A program made the position numbers and the translations under genes. A stretch of DNA of 64,000 nt, from positions 558,001-622,000 of the forward strand of contig BGZK01000192.1 in NCBI GenBank assembly GCA_005406025.1, in the 5' to 3' direction. Positions 11,041-28,158 of the stretch are shown piece after piece. The first letter of the stretch is position 1; the number at the start of each line of letters is the position of its first letter. Under the pieces are notes generated by a model. That model did no database searches, was not told the DNA's origin, and saw only the letters and a list, made by a program, of their open reading frames with translations. Origin of the DNA: Eumeta japonica (lineage: Eukaryota; Arthropoda; Insecta; Lepidoptera; Psychidae).

Positions 11041-12544
11041 CACGCAAAAAGTTAAACAACTACAAAAAGAGCTTAAACACGCTATATGTGCCTATCATAT
11101 TTGAGAGTTTTCCTTGATTTTCCTGGGAATTTATTATCAGGTCCTGACTTGATGATTATGGGACTACCTCGGGACTATACCCTTTCAAGCAAAAAAAAAA
11201 AATTCTAAATCAGTCTACAATTGAAGAAATTATCGCTGAACATACACATAAAAAATAGAGACGAACATAGAACGCCCTTTTTTTGAAGTCGGTTATAAGG
11301 GTGCAATTATGCTTGGTATACTTTGACATAAAATTTACCACATAAAAATAGAAGTGGGAAAGCTCACCGTCGCGCCAACACTTTTTACTATAATTAACAG
11401 AATGCATTATTTGTGTAGGAACCGAGTGTGGGTTTCAGTCAGGGAAAAGGGAAGGTGTTGTTAACGAAAAATAAATGTACATGACAATTTCCTGTTGTAC
11501 GCTAAAGGCAAGGTGTTCGTTATGACAGTTACCGCCGCGACACGTCGTTTTATTTTTAGGGTTCCGTATCTCAAATCAACCTTTATAAGTTTACTTCGTT
11601 GTCTATCTGTTAAGATCGACTATGAAGTAATTGTTTTTATTCATAGAGTTACAGCTATTGTTATTGTATTACTGTTTTCTTAAAATAACGACAGAAACAA
11701 GAAGAATTTAGAGACACATGCTTCGTAATACCCTGCAGTATACTTGTAGCATGGCTGTTATGTTTATAAATTAGAACAATGGATCTTTAAGAGTTAGCTT
11801 TAATTAGAAAAATCGAAAAGGTGAAATGTTTTTATAAATAAATAGATTGTATTTTATCCTTAGGTATAGAAAGGTTTATTTCATCGTTTAACATTTTCGG
11901 GCTTTGTACTTATAGTTCCGCAGAAAAGCACCCTTTTAGATAAATGATCAGTACATACTTAAAACTTCGTGAGTGGTTTCCTTTTGGCGAATCTACAAAA
12001 CATTCTTTGTACCACGTTTTTCGAAAGTGATGCATTTTGAAACGAGCATGGGCAAAATATGCCGATTGCATGAGTTTTTCTATCTCGATAAATACATATT
12101 TAGTTTTAATACAAAAATCTTATAAGCTAATTTAATGAGAAATTCATAAAATATTTTGTCCGATAAAAATACTGTACCGATGTGCTTATCCACCATCACG
12201 TACATGCTGTACTTGAGCATTTATGTTTTTCAATACATAGTATTTTTCTGAATTTTTTAATAATTATTAACATTATCAAGTGATCATAGTGTCAAATTTT
12301 TTTCCGACAAATTTTATACTGCACAATGTAAAAAAAATCACAGAAGCAAAAACTGATATTTTTGAACCACTGAATTTTCAAAATTATTATGGAGCTCCAA
12401 TCCAAAGAGAAATTTGTGGAATTTTTGACAAATGATTAAACAAATATGCCATTCTATATGATTAAAAAAAAAATTTTGATAAATGTTATGTTTAAGCACA
12501 AAACAGTCATGCATAGAAATATTGATTATAATTTAGAAGGCCTC
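11041..12544. other. Intergenic with a repeat fragment
   Basis: No gene recognised. A repeat fragment at about 11550-11625 reads TTTTAGGGTTCCGTATCTCA and then CTTCGTTGTCTATCTG. This phrase recurs in altered form at 56.8 and 58.1 kb and recalls a dispersed insect repeat. A TTTTTTTGAAGTCGGTT phrase near 11280 is another dispersed-repeat fragment. Confidence 0.45.
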
Positions 12545-12815
12545 TAAATCCTTTAAAGGCCCTTCCACCGTACACAGCATCAACTTATTGCGAGTTAATC
12601 TAGGTCTCGCTATTGTCTATGGAACTTGCTTGCCTTTTGATCGTGATCTTTTTCGCATGTTCTTGTTGTAGGTAAACCATTTTTCATCATTAGTGATAAA
12701 TTTTTTCCAAAACGGTTAATTAATTTTCAACAGAAAATCGCAAATAAGCACACGATTCACTAGAATTATTTTAATGAACTCGTGTAGGACCCCAGTATAG
12801 TGCTTTTTTTTTATC
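12545..12815 (-). pseudogene. Mariner transposase fragment
   Basis: On the minus strand the translated phrases VPHELIKIILVNRVLICDFL and then PFWKKFITNDEKWFTYNKNM, followed by RKRSRSK, line up with the mariner transposase block around the second catalytic region (VPHxL...R....C..L...... FL.RIVTGDEKW..Y.N..RKRSW). The DE of NDEKW corresponds to a catalytic aspartate position. The rest of the transposase and the terminal repeats were not found, and stops interrupt it. It is an old, dead fragment. Confidence 0.75.
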
Positions 12816-12849
12816 TAGCTTTTTTCAAATGGGTTAAAACTGTTTTTTA

Positions 12850-13220
12850 ACAGACTTTAAAAAAGGAGGTTCTCGATTCGGCTTTTTTTGTTTGTTACCT
12901 CAGAACTTTCGACAGGGTGAACCGATTTTGATGATTCTTTTTTTATTTGAAAGCTGGTGCTTCCAGTGTAGTACCATTTCAATTTGGTCTAGTTCTGACA
13001 ATTGTACCCATGAAAAAACCATGTAAGTCTGAAATTTGCAGTATGTTTACGCATTACGCGACAAATGGACGAATAACTCAATATCACGCCAACCGATTTC
13101 GATAATGCTTTTTTTATTGGAAAGGATGTAGATCAAGGGTAGTTTGGTTAGGTACTGTTTATGGGATCCATGACAAAGTAATGGAACTCTTCAATTATTA
13201 GGAGCAATTTAATAATATTC
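12850..13220 (+). repeat. Dispersed insect repeat fragment
   Basis: Starts near CAGACTTTAAAAAAGGAGGT and continues with ACAGGGTGAACCGATTTTGA and AAAGCTGGTGCTTCCAGTGT. I recognise this wording as a widespread insect repeat. A second, weaker unit with AACCGATTTCGATAATGC follows near 13100, so the fragment seems to contain an internal duplication. No coding sequence. Confidence 0.55.
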
Positions 13221-14234
13221 AGCCGAATCTTTTATAGGCTATCCGGATTTTTGAGTCACCTACCGTAATATCGTTATGATCAAGTAATTGTAGTCGAATA
13301 TTATTATCAATGGAACTTCTTAACATGTTACAGTAAGGGTGCGATCTATGAGCAGCACGTTTAATAAGTCTACCCATATTCAGACAAATTAGCGTACTTT
13401 AGATTCATTATAAATCAAAAAATTAACAAAAAAAAACCGACTTAAAGTAAAAAAAAATAAATGCGTATTCTTCTACAACTTAACAATCAACTTACTTTTT
13501 CTACTCAACAATATATAGGTACCATCTATGTGTTTACCACGCGAGAGGGTAGGTAGCTACCTATCCACTTCAAATTTAACTCAACTCATACTTATGAATA
13601 ACAAACAATTATCAAAATATTTTTAGTTTTCCTAAGTAAAATGAAATGAAAAATATTAGACTACTTAAAAGTCAATCAAATTATTACGATAATATAATGT
13701 AGTTACAATTATTGTTATTTTTGGACTCGGCGTCAGTCAAGCAAACAATACAATATACCTAGCAAAAGAAAATTGTTGAAGTATGATAGTAAGTAAGATT
13801 AGGTTGTAGAAGAATACACAATTATTTTTTTACTTTTTAGTGCATATTAATTTGTTTTGGAATAGTTTTTAAGTCGGTTCTTTTTTTAATTTAGTTTATT
13901 AATCAATCCGCAGCTCTTTAGCTGTCATAAGAACTAATATGGCGATTTGCTCTACTTTTCCCAAAATGACATCGACTTTATCCGTAGCAAGTCCACCAGA
14001 TTGAGGTTCATCTGTGACATCAAAATTACCGGACTGAAAACACTAACCAGTTTTGTGCTATTATCGACACTATTCTGTATATAAACTCACAATTTTTTTT
14101 GTGGCTTGTGTCGCATTTTTCCCCATATTTTTTGTAATGAAATTTCAAAATTGTATCGAATTTCTACGTAAGATTCATTCATTTTGGTGAATAGAAAAAC
14201 AACAGAGAAATGAGACACGTTATTATTTTTCTTT
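13221..14234. other. Intergenic, no gene seen
   Basis: AT-rich sequence with poly-A tracts. ACCGACTT near 13437 and AAGTCGGTTC near 13871 are inverted copies of one phrase and may mark the ends of a short repeat about 450 bp long. Nothing coding recognised. Confidence 0.4.
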
Positions 14235-14344
14235 TTTAAAATGACATCCATCATCATTAAATGGATGTCATTTTAAAGTTGTGCTATTTATATCTGGATG
14301 GTTTAGATATCAATCTAAACCATCCAGATATAAATAGCACAACT
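14235..14344. repeat. Two back-to-back perfect hairpins
   Basis: Hairpin 1 has arms 14235-14251 and 14261-14277 (17 bp, no mismatch) with a 9-nt loop. Hairpin 2 has arms 14277-14308 and 14313-14344 (32 bp, no mismatch) with a 4-nt loop (ATCA). They share one base. No transposon termini or target duplication recognised around them. Perfect arms of this length imply recent origin or selection. Confidence 0.9.
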
Positions 14345-15495
14345 AGAGATTTTACTGCAACGTTTTATAAAATACGAAAAAACTTTCCCCGACCTAATAC
14401 ATTTTTATACCCACGGATACACTTGCTGTCTATATCATAAGATAATACACTATATGGTAGTTGTCTTGCTAACGATACAAGCACCAAAGGTGACGCTAGA
14501 GCAGCATGCTTGCGGTGAAATGTCGCGTTTGTTGTACAAGTTAGTGCCCATAACAACTAATAGATGGCGTGAAGCTCAAAATAAAAAAAAACGATTTTAC
14601 CTGTTATACCTATTTATCATAGAGGGGCACGTATCTATGGGACTACAAGCCATGTTCTGCTTATTTGCATATATGAAATGCACGGCTGATAATGGCACTC
14701 GTACGAGGAAACTCATTTCAAAAAAAAATTACTACCTAAATTATAGGAAATATTTTAATTTTAATTCATTACATAACCATTTTCAGTGATGAGTCGGAAA
14801 GGAGATATTGTAAAAAATAGGACACTTTTTTTCCAATATGGCGACACGAAGTTAAGATGAGGTGACAAAGTAGAAAGTGGGAGCATGTTGAAATCTATAA
14901 AATCACGAATTTTCAAAACTCCGGAAAACTTCCCAGCTAATTCTATTAAATAACAGCTATTCGCATTACGTACATTAATTTGTAAACTGTTATATAAAAA
15001 TTGTAGATTTATTTTTGCACATAATTCAGAGTTTTGAAATGTTACATTTTTTTTATTTAAGTAAGGAAAATAATCCGCTAATCTAGTTGATAATTTGAAA
15101 ACTACTTGTATAAAATACTAATTTTCAGTTTCACATCATATCATCATTTATGATCACATAGCAATGAGACTGAACTAAATTAAGAATTGAACAATTTGAA
15201 AACAAATTAGTATATTTTTTTTGTGGACAAATGCAACATTATAGTTTATTCATGATGATATTTATCACCACTTCAAGCTTGTATTCAGTTTTTTTTCGCC
15301 ATTTTTATAACAGAAGTAGCTAAATATAAAATATTTGTATGTGACATATGACGAGGAAAGACAAACCAACTCATCAGCTTTTAAAACCCTAAGCCGCGTA
15401 TCGAGTCCCATGTAGTATTATTTAATATTTTTACCCATTATTTATTAAATGCATATATATTATGCTACATTTTTGCAAAAATATCAAGGTTGAAT
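14345..15495. other. Intergenic, no gene seen
   Basis: A 111-codon open frame at 14454-14789 (plus) has no recognisable motif or splice context and is not called. Otherwise AT-rich. Confidence 0.45.
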
Positions 15496-15589
15496 ATGCC
15501 CGATTCAGACGTCAGAACGGCGGAATTATTAAAAATAACTACAGAATATGAACAAAATGTCCCATCTATCTTTGATATTTCTGAAACTG
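15496..15589 (+). CDS. Possible orphan first coding exon
   Basis: An ATG at 15496 opens MPDSDVRTAELLKITTEYEQ and continues with NVPSIFDISET, ending at a strong donor (ACTG, then GTAAGTATT) at 15590. The composition is more balanced than the surrounding AT-rich DNA and the peptide looks protein-like (acidic, no low complexity). I do not recognise the protein, and found no convincing partner exon between here and the 3' end of RpL3 on the other strand. It could be the first exon of a gene whose later exons lie in or beyond RpL3, or chance. Confidence 0.25.
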
Positions 15590-16465
15590 GTAAGTATTAA
15601 TTCCTGGATGAACAATACTAAATAAAGTGTATTCAAAACCTTAAGTGCTGGTTTTGTACCACCATTCTGATGGACACTCGGATGAACCTCTGCTAGGCAT
15701 CCCCTTTAGCCGATTTAGCGTCATATCTTAGTTCCATTTATTTAATGTAATAAATGGGTTAAGGTCGGTTCTTACTGGACTATTCTGTTTTGTTGTAAGT
15801 AATGTAAATAACCAATATTCTTTAACTGATCATTATTATTAAATCAGTATTATACCTTAAAGATATTTATGCTATTATGGGTTTCATTTGTGATTACTCT
15901 ACTTACCAAGCCATTCATAGTATAACAATTTTATCGCCTATCACTAATCACTAAATTGTTTCCTACTATTATAGATATTGCTCAATCTAGTATATGTTTA
16001 TATTTAAACATTTCATATTAGATAGATCAACTTGTTACCTAAACAAGAGTTAAATTACTATATTGTTTGCCTTAAGACAATGTTCAAATTAAAATCTCTC
16101 GAGCAAGACCAAAAACACTACATACACATTATAATTGCACAGAAAAATATTTCAATGTCAAAAGTGTGAATTGGTTTGATGCCAGAACATTAAGCAGGCT
16201 GTAGCGAGATGTGAATGATCTTGCTTATGTATCTCATTCTAACATACCTAATATGCTTATTCAATATTTAAGGATACAATATAGTAAATTTTCAAGGACA
16301 CCGTAATTTCTATGCAGTCTCATGTTATTTGCATGGGCAGTGGAAATAGAAATGATTCTGCCTATTAAAGTAATAAAGCACAAGTGCTATAGAAGTTGAA
16401 TGTTCCAAAAACTAAAAAACTCAAAATAATTTTTAAACTCGGTTTATTATCGCCAAGATTACAAT
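15590..16465. other. Intergenic, downstream of RpL3
   Basis: No recognised gene. This is the 3' flank of RpL3 (minus strand). An AATAAA polyadenylation signal on the minus strand lies only about 20 bases past the RpL3 stop, near 16442-16447. A phrase near 15650-15730 (plus) translates as YHHSDGHSDEPLLGIPFSRF before a stop, but I cannot place it in a gene. Confidence 0.45.
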
Positions 16466-22100
<5,635 letters not shown>

Positions 22101-22112
22101 GACGATGCCGCA

Positions 22113-22124
22113 ATGAAAAAGGCC
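22113..22124 (-). promoter_or_regulatory. TOP-like tract at the RpL3 start
   Basis: On the minus strand CCTTTTTC (22122-22115) lies about 15 bases upstream of the ATG. Ribosomal protein genes in animals typically start transcription at a C inside such a pyrimidine run (TCT initiator), which makes the mRNA a 5'-TOP message under growth control. If so, the 5' UTR is only about 20 nt. No transcript evidence is available here. Confidence 0.6.
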
Positions 22125-23319
22125 ACGAAATGGACGAAGAGAAGCAAAGAGAAGAGATTTGTCAAAAGCAGAAACTAAAGAACTCGTCAGTGTTGCCAAG
22201 TTAATGTAGCTGAAGGCTTATTAAATTGCAAATTTAACTTATTAGAGATTATGATACTTAATACAATATTATGTAATGTTATTGAAATTATAAATCTGTT
22301 GATGTATTGCAATAACATATTTGGATTAATTCATATGATTAACTTTTAAATGTATAGTGTGTGAAATAAACAATATTTAGAAGTATTCTTATTAAATAAT
22401 CTGATAACAAGCAATCCCGACACTGCTCGAACGTAAAATAAGCGAGTGAAAAATTAGATCGTGAATTTATACTACGACAGTAGGGAACGGGGGAATATAA
22501 AAGTGCCATCTCAAAAAAAAAGACAATTATTCGAAAACTGGGCGGCGCCGAGAACGCATATTAGGTTAGAAATGTTATAAGCTAAGTACAGAATAATACT
22601 AGAGATTAGTTTATTTTGTATTCATCGTATACTGATTGCTAATAAATAATATTATTCCGAGAGGAAGAAAACCACTTATAATAGTGGGGATATTGCTATC
22701 TCCATCCAAAATATGTATAAATTTAGAGACAGTTTTACTACATTTCATTCCGGCGATTGTACTTATGAAAAAAGAACAGAAATTATTAGGTGGTCAGGTT
22801 CCTCCTTGTCTGTCGAGAAAGGATTATTTCAACAAATCCCTACTTCTTCGCCGCCGTACTCGTTGGGATTGAATGGCCCCGAGTTCCTCTTTTATTATTA
22901 TATACTCATTACATAATTAACAATTTCGATTGTAATAAAATAAACTTTGGTAGATAAACTTATAATATATAGTTTTTGAACGTTTACAATATTTTTTAAT
23001 ATTTTATAATTTCGTTATTATTAATATACCGATTAGTTTAATTCTATCGTGAATATAATTGTTATCCTAACCTCCCAAAAAGCTCTATTTATTTTCAAGT
23101 TGTGGGCGGCTAGGTGACATTTTGACCATTGTCGTAGTTGAATACAATTATGCGATTCTATTGTCCAATGTACTAATAAACCACCATAAATTATTTTTTT
23201 ATTTAATTGTACACATAATAAAGATAAACCTACTTGTTGTCCAGCCATATTCATAAAAAGTGCCCGAAACCTTTATATTACCGCCTTTCCAACCTGGTGA
23301 ACGCGCTTGCGCGTAAGTT
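22125..23319. other. RpL3 upstream and intergenic
   Basis: Contains the RpL3 promoter. A 78-codon open frame at 22636-22872 (plus) has no recognisable motif. Nothing else called. Confidence 0.45.
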
Positions 23320-24420
23320 GTCGTGAAAAGCTCTATTCTTTCCATTACGTCATTTATTACTCTGTCGCTATTCATATATTTAACTTCTATTTCCTTCGTT
23401 TTATCACTTACTTTTTTCCATTCGCTTGCTCCTATAGTGTATTTTTTTTTATTTTCTATTGATTTATTAATGTTAGTTCCATTAATTAGTTCCATTATGT
23501 AGCACAGTCCACTCTACATTATTTATGGCAACATGTTATTTGATCTCCATCCAAGCCATTTTCATTAGGTTGAGATCTGGGTGGTTACCGTAGTAAGCGG
23601 AGCAGCTCGTGTCCATGCTCTGCAAAAAATTTCTCCATACAATTTTTTATGAATCTTTCTTTATGCAGTTTTATTAAGTAGTATAATTGTGATTTTAACA
23701 CTGTTTCGTCGTATGTTATTCCTTTTGAATCAAGCCTAACTTTTTTTAAATAAATTTGATGCTAATGCAGATTTATATTCCTTATCGTGTTAGGCGCGTT
23801 ATGAATTACCACAACAGTCTCTTTCGGCAGATTTGAAATCAACTGAGTTTTAACTCATTTTTCATAATTCATGATTAAAGTTCATGTTGTCGTGACAATC
23901 GCCTAATTTACACCCTCATTCAAATATAAGCAGACCATTTGTTACAAACTCAGCCTCCGAGCCTGCTTGTCCTATTCACGTATTCTTTTTGACACGGGTT
24001 TCTTGTGGCCTTCATCTAATCTATCAGACCAAGATTTGAAATTAAAGTGGATAGAATATACATAGTATTCTAGGATAAAATATACATCCATATATGCCTT
24101 GTAGTTGATATTTTTTAATTTTTGTATGTACTGTATTCGTTAGTCTAATGTATCGTTTTGCAATTTAGTATTCTTCAAGTATTTTCTTATTATTTTCAGT
24201 TTTATGCAAATGAAATTTTTGAGCTTTAACAAGTCGATGAAGAGTTTTTTCAGAACCACAAAAGTTAATATCTGTTCGTAACTTCAACAAAAGTTTATCA
24301 ATAGTAGGCAACTCTATTTGTTATTTGAAAATTGTAAACAGTTCTTTTAATTACACTCTGATCTAATTTGTCGATGTCAGTGATTGGTTTTTGTTCTATT
24401 CGTTTTTTTCATGTGGTTTT
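23320..24420 (-). pseudogene. Decayed IS630/Tc1-like DDE transposase
   Basis: Read on the minus strand across many stops. N-terminal part near 24420-24200: KPITDIDKLDQSVIKRTVYN, then TIDKLLLKLRTDIN and GSEKTLHRLVKAQKFHLHKT (helix-turn-helix region). Middle near 23960-23880: GSEAEFVTNGLLIFE and LGDCHDNMNF, as in the family's GSxxGFVPxGLLIFKSG...GDYHDNMN block with a catalytic Asp. Then NHPDLNLMKMAW near 23570, for the HPDLNPIEMAW motif with the catalytic Glu. The end near 23430-23340 reads SEWKKVSDKTKEIEVKYMNS. Each block is in the expected order, so this is one nearly full-length but dead copy. Terminal repeats were not identified. Confidence 0.78.
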
Positions 24421-25309
24421 ACAAACAGTAATAATTTCAGATTACTTAACTTATTTTGTGATTCTTTTTACAATTATCACAAATGTTTCTGTATAGCTTC
24501 GGCTTCGCTTTTTTTTGCGTAGACCAAAAAAATAATCATATTATTAATACTGTAACCGACTATATATTTATTTATCTAGAAATTTGAATAGTTTTATTTA
24601 ATGAAAAAAATTACAAAATTAAAAATATATTCCCATGACAAAGATTAAATAATTAAAACTGTATTTGCTTTTGCTTGTTTATAAATGAAAGTTGGATCAA
24701 ATCCAAGACTTTTTACCAGTACCCATGTTTGTTTAATTGTATGTCTACTTATACTATGAAATGCAAAATAAGTACTCACCTCTTTCAAGTTTTCTTTCAA
24801 ATATTTAATCACTTCTTAGGTGATAATCTTGCAAAGATGTTGCAATAACTTCGACTGCTCTTATTCATGCTGCTCATGTCAACAATTATAATTTTGGAAC
24901 GAGTAAAACGTAATAATGTATATAACAAAATATTTTTCTTATTATAATTTTATTAATACGACTTACGTAAATGAAAAATAGTATTTACTTCTTTCATATT
25001 TTTGACAATTTCGTCGGTATCATTCTTTAAAAACAAATATACATCATAAATAATTTTAGGCTAAAGTGGAACTGAGACGGCGCGAGCAAGTCGAAAGTGT
25101 GAGAACAAGACCATAGGTCAGTGACAACTGGCGATAGACCTCGCACGTCGCCTTTTCATTCCTCGTTAACGATCGGACCCGAAAATTGTTTACTGCACAG
25201 CGATTCGACCAATTCTCATGTTACTTGCCGGCAACTGTATTAGATTTGAAAACCAAATTAAGAGATTTTCTGCTGTTTGAGTACGAAGAAAAAAGTTTTA
25301 TTGTTGGCA
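24421..25309. other. Intergenic with a GC-rich repeat patch
   Basis: AT-rich apart from about 25065-25185, a GC-rich patch containing GTTAACGATCGGAC at 25165-25178. The same 14 bases occur at 9835-9848 in element copy 2, so this is probably another relic of that family. No gene seen. Confidence 0.45.
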
Positions 25310-25347
25310 ATCCTGTTGGAGTATAGTATAGCATACTCCTACAGGAT
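25310..25347. repeat. Near-perfect palindrome upstream of MED11
   Basis: Arms ATCCTGTTGGAGTAT (25310-25324) and ATACTCCTACAGGAT (25333-25347) pair at 14 of 15 positions with an 8-nt spacer. It ends 132 bp before the MED11 start codon, so it probably lies in the promoter or 5' UTR. Confidence 0.8.
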
Positions 25348-25479
25348 ATATTCTGTGGTTACAGTAGTAATTGTCATTTGTCAGTCATAAAAGCATAGTG
25401 GTTATATGTGGGTTGAGTTTAATCGTTTAATATTGTTTGAAACGTTTTTAAGTTAAAGACATTGTGTTCAAATCCTATT

Positions 25480-25964
25480 ATGGCAGGTCCGATGGAAAGA
25501 ATTCAAGTGTTGGATGATATAGAAAAAGACATAATTACATGTCTTCAATGTGCAGGTATTAATTCGTTAGGTTGAAAGATTCACAAATCTGCAATTCGTA
25601 ATATATTATATTGTTTTTACTATGTGCAGGTCAAGCACTTTTGGAGTTAAGCAAAGAAAAATCAAGCCAGAAGCAGGCAGAAACGAATACATCTCAGTTT
25701 TTGAGAACATTAAGTCAAGTAGAGACTAAATTAAGTGATCAAATAAATTATTTGACTCAAGTTTCTACTGGACAACCACATGAAGGTTCTGGTTATGCAT
25801 CACAAAAAGTTTTACAAATGGCTTGGCATCGTTTGGAGCACGTCAGATCTTGGGTTAATGAGTTAGATAGGCTTAGAGCTTCACATTTGGCTTCTTCAAC
25901 TCGTACTAACACTAGTGGAGTTCCTAATGGCACAATGACATCATCTGGGACAAGCACTCAATAA
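25480..25964 (+). CDS. MED11: Mediator complex subunit 11
   Basis: Exon 1 is 25480-25555 and exon 2 is 25630-25964; donor GTATTA, acceptor TGTGCAG, intron 74 bp, phase 1. The frame is 411 nt (136 aa). The protein begins MAGPMERIQVLDDIEKDIIT and continues CLQCAGQALLELSKEKSSQK, which is the Med11 family core: two long helices that pair with Med22 in the four-helix bundle of the Mediator head module. The second helix region is TSQFLRTLSQVETKLSDQIN. A Ser/Thr-rich, glycine-containing tail closes the protein. Mediator links transcription factors to RNA polymerase II in the nucleus. The first methionine (25480) is preceded by a stop-rich leader and fits the family N-terminus. Confidence 0.95.
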
Positions 25965-27105
25965 TAAAAAAAAGTTTGATTGGATGTTTTTCTGTGACAG
26001 TGTTTTATTATTGTATCATATATGTTTATTATTGTAAGAAAGTAATTACATTTTATTATTTACTCTATTGTAAGTCATTAAATTTACTTATAATAACATT
26101 ATGATTATATTTTTTTATTTCAACAACTAATTGATTTAATCTATGCAGTGACTTGACGACAATATAATTTTCTGTAAATTTTATGTGTAATTTTCGATTG
26201 TGATGAAAATTGACTTTTTCTTAATCCAAAAAATATATTTTTAAATGATTTATATAATGTAGAATAATTACTATATTATTTTACCAAAAAAAGTAGACTT
26301 TGTCAGCTGATATGACAACTTTTTTAACAAAATTATCAACTCACTATTATTATTTTATGGAGATGTGAAGTTTTGTGAATAAAAAAAAAACCTGTAAAAC
26401 AGTTGACCCTGCAAATCATCCTTAAAACTTTTCATTATGACATTCATCAATTTGTTTTTGAGCTCTTAGAGTTTAAAATATAGATACCTTAAAGATCAGA
26501 GATTTATCTCTAAGCTTTTTCAGCTCAATAATTCGAGAAATAACCTAAAACACTTTGTTTTGTAGCATTCAGTGCAGTTTTTTAAAGAAAGTTGTAGAAG
26601 TTATTTTGAAAAAATTCTTTTTTGCCAATTTTTTATTGATATCTTAAATGAACCAGTCAAGTTTGATGCAGTTTACAGCAATCAACAGTAATTAAGTTTT
26701 GTAATTAATTAGCAGAGTAGTTTAAGAAATATAATAATAAAACACTGAATATTTTTTTATCACTTGCACACACATATACAGATCCATTCAAAAATAGTTG
26801 AAATAGATTCCTAGGACCGTAAAACGTCAAGATCTGGTGAAAACTCGATTTTCAAAAATAAAATTTAAGAGTAATTTTCAATTTTCGCAACGGGAAGTTA
26901 AAAATGTGATGTTTTTATTAACAATGTTTAAAATTATATTGTATGAGTATGACTGAAGTTATATACCTTATTATGCGCACTGGTCATTAATATCATTGCA
27001 GAAATATAATGGGTCCAAGGGCTTTTTCACTAGTCTGTCCAGTATTACTAAGTCTTAGGTTCTAATTAATTTATTTGCTTAAATAAAAAAAAAAAATTTG
27101 GAATA
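25965..27105. other. MED11 3' region and intergenic
   Basis: AT-rich. It should contain the MED11 3' UTR, with possible polyadenylation signals soon after the stop. No other gene or known repeat seen. Confidence 0.45.
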
Positions 27106-27584
27106 CAGTGAAACTTGGTTAAGTGGGACCTGGATAAGTGAGAAACCTCCATAACTGGAACTCATGCTGAGGTCCCAACACTTTGGCAGTGAATTACCTC
27201 TGTTAGTGGGACGAGGTAAAGCCTCTATATCTGGGATTTGTTCTTTCGATTTATCATCATAGTTACCTCTATAACTGAGACAGCGAGTAAATTTATATGC
27301 ATATACCTCTGTAACTGAGATAACATTGTTTGTTTACTCATTCTTATTCTACCCACAAATTCCACACGTAATTCCAAGTACGTAAGTACACGTTATTTTA
27401 TTTAATGATCGCACCTGTATAACTGAAATAACCTGTATTCTCACCTCTATTAATGGAACTCTCTGTAAATGAGACAGATATTTATTTATACCTGTATATC
27501 TGAGACACTGGGTAAGTGGAATACCTCTATAAGTGAAACGACATTGCAGGTCCCTTGCAGGTCTCACTTAAACAGGTTTCACTG
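27106..27584. mobile_element. Tigger/pogo-type MITE
   Basis: A 479-bp element flanked by TA (27104-27105 and 27585-27586). Left end CAGTGAAACTTGGTTAAGTG; right end is the complement of CAGTGAAACCTGTTTAAGTG. Inside, phrases such as CTCTATAAGTG, CTCTGTAACTGAGA and CTGTATAACTGAAA repeat many times, so the interior is a diverged tandem array of the end-like unit. No transposase. Confidence 0.88.
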
Positions 27585-27835
27585 TATTTTCATTATTTTG
27601 TATAAGAGTTAGCAGAGCTTCTAGCTGCTCGGAAACAGCTACTTGTTAGCTGTTGAACTTGCCGCAAGTCGGCTGTTACTTGCCAGCTTGGTGTGTTTAA
27701 AGTAGTGTTCAAATTCTAACAATAATTTATATATAGGTAACAAGCTTTCTGCCTCATCTTCACTTGCATAGATAGAATTTGGTCTTTCATCTTTTATATG
27801 GAAAAATTTTGTCCCTCACAATCTCATTCCTGTTT

Positions 27836-27990
27836 TTAGTTTTAATTTCAATATTGTTCTTGATGTCGATGCTGGTCAACTTTTCATCCTATTGCTAATG
27901 CACCACTCAGTTTTCATTCTCAGTCCCATTTTCAACTTGTTTCCCAGTCCTGAATCTCAATTCCACTTCAAGACGGGGATCATACTTACT
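27836..27990 (-). repeat. Degenerate GAAATTGA-type tandem repeat, copy 2
   Basis: On the minus strand it reads GTGGAATTGAGATTCAGGAC, then TGGGA and TTGAAAATGGGACTGAGAAT. GGAATTGAGATT is also present exactly near 62480. Same diverged family as at 18.4 and 62.0-62.6 kb. Confidence 0.55.
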
Positions 27991-28115
27991 GATCCCCGCC
28001 TCACAATTTATAATAAGTGACATTGATGACAAATTTCAGTCTTACTTTACTCTTATACACAAATTTCATACAAAATTCAAATCCCCTTTACCTTACCTTA
28101 CCAACCCACTTATAA

Positions 28116-28118
<3 letters not shown>

Positions 28119-28156
<38 letters not shown>
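28119..28156. repeat. (TA)n microsatellite
   Basis: Uninterrupted run of about 19 TA units. Confidence 0.9.
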
Positions 28157-28158
<2 letters not shown>

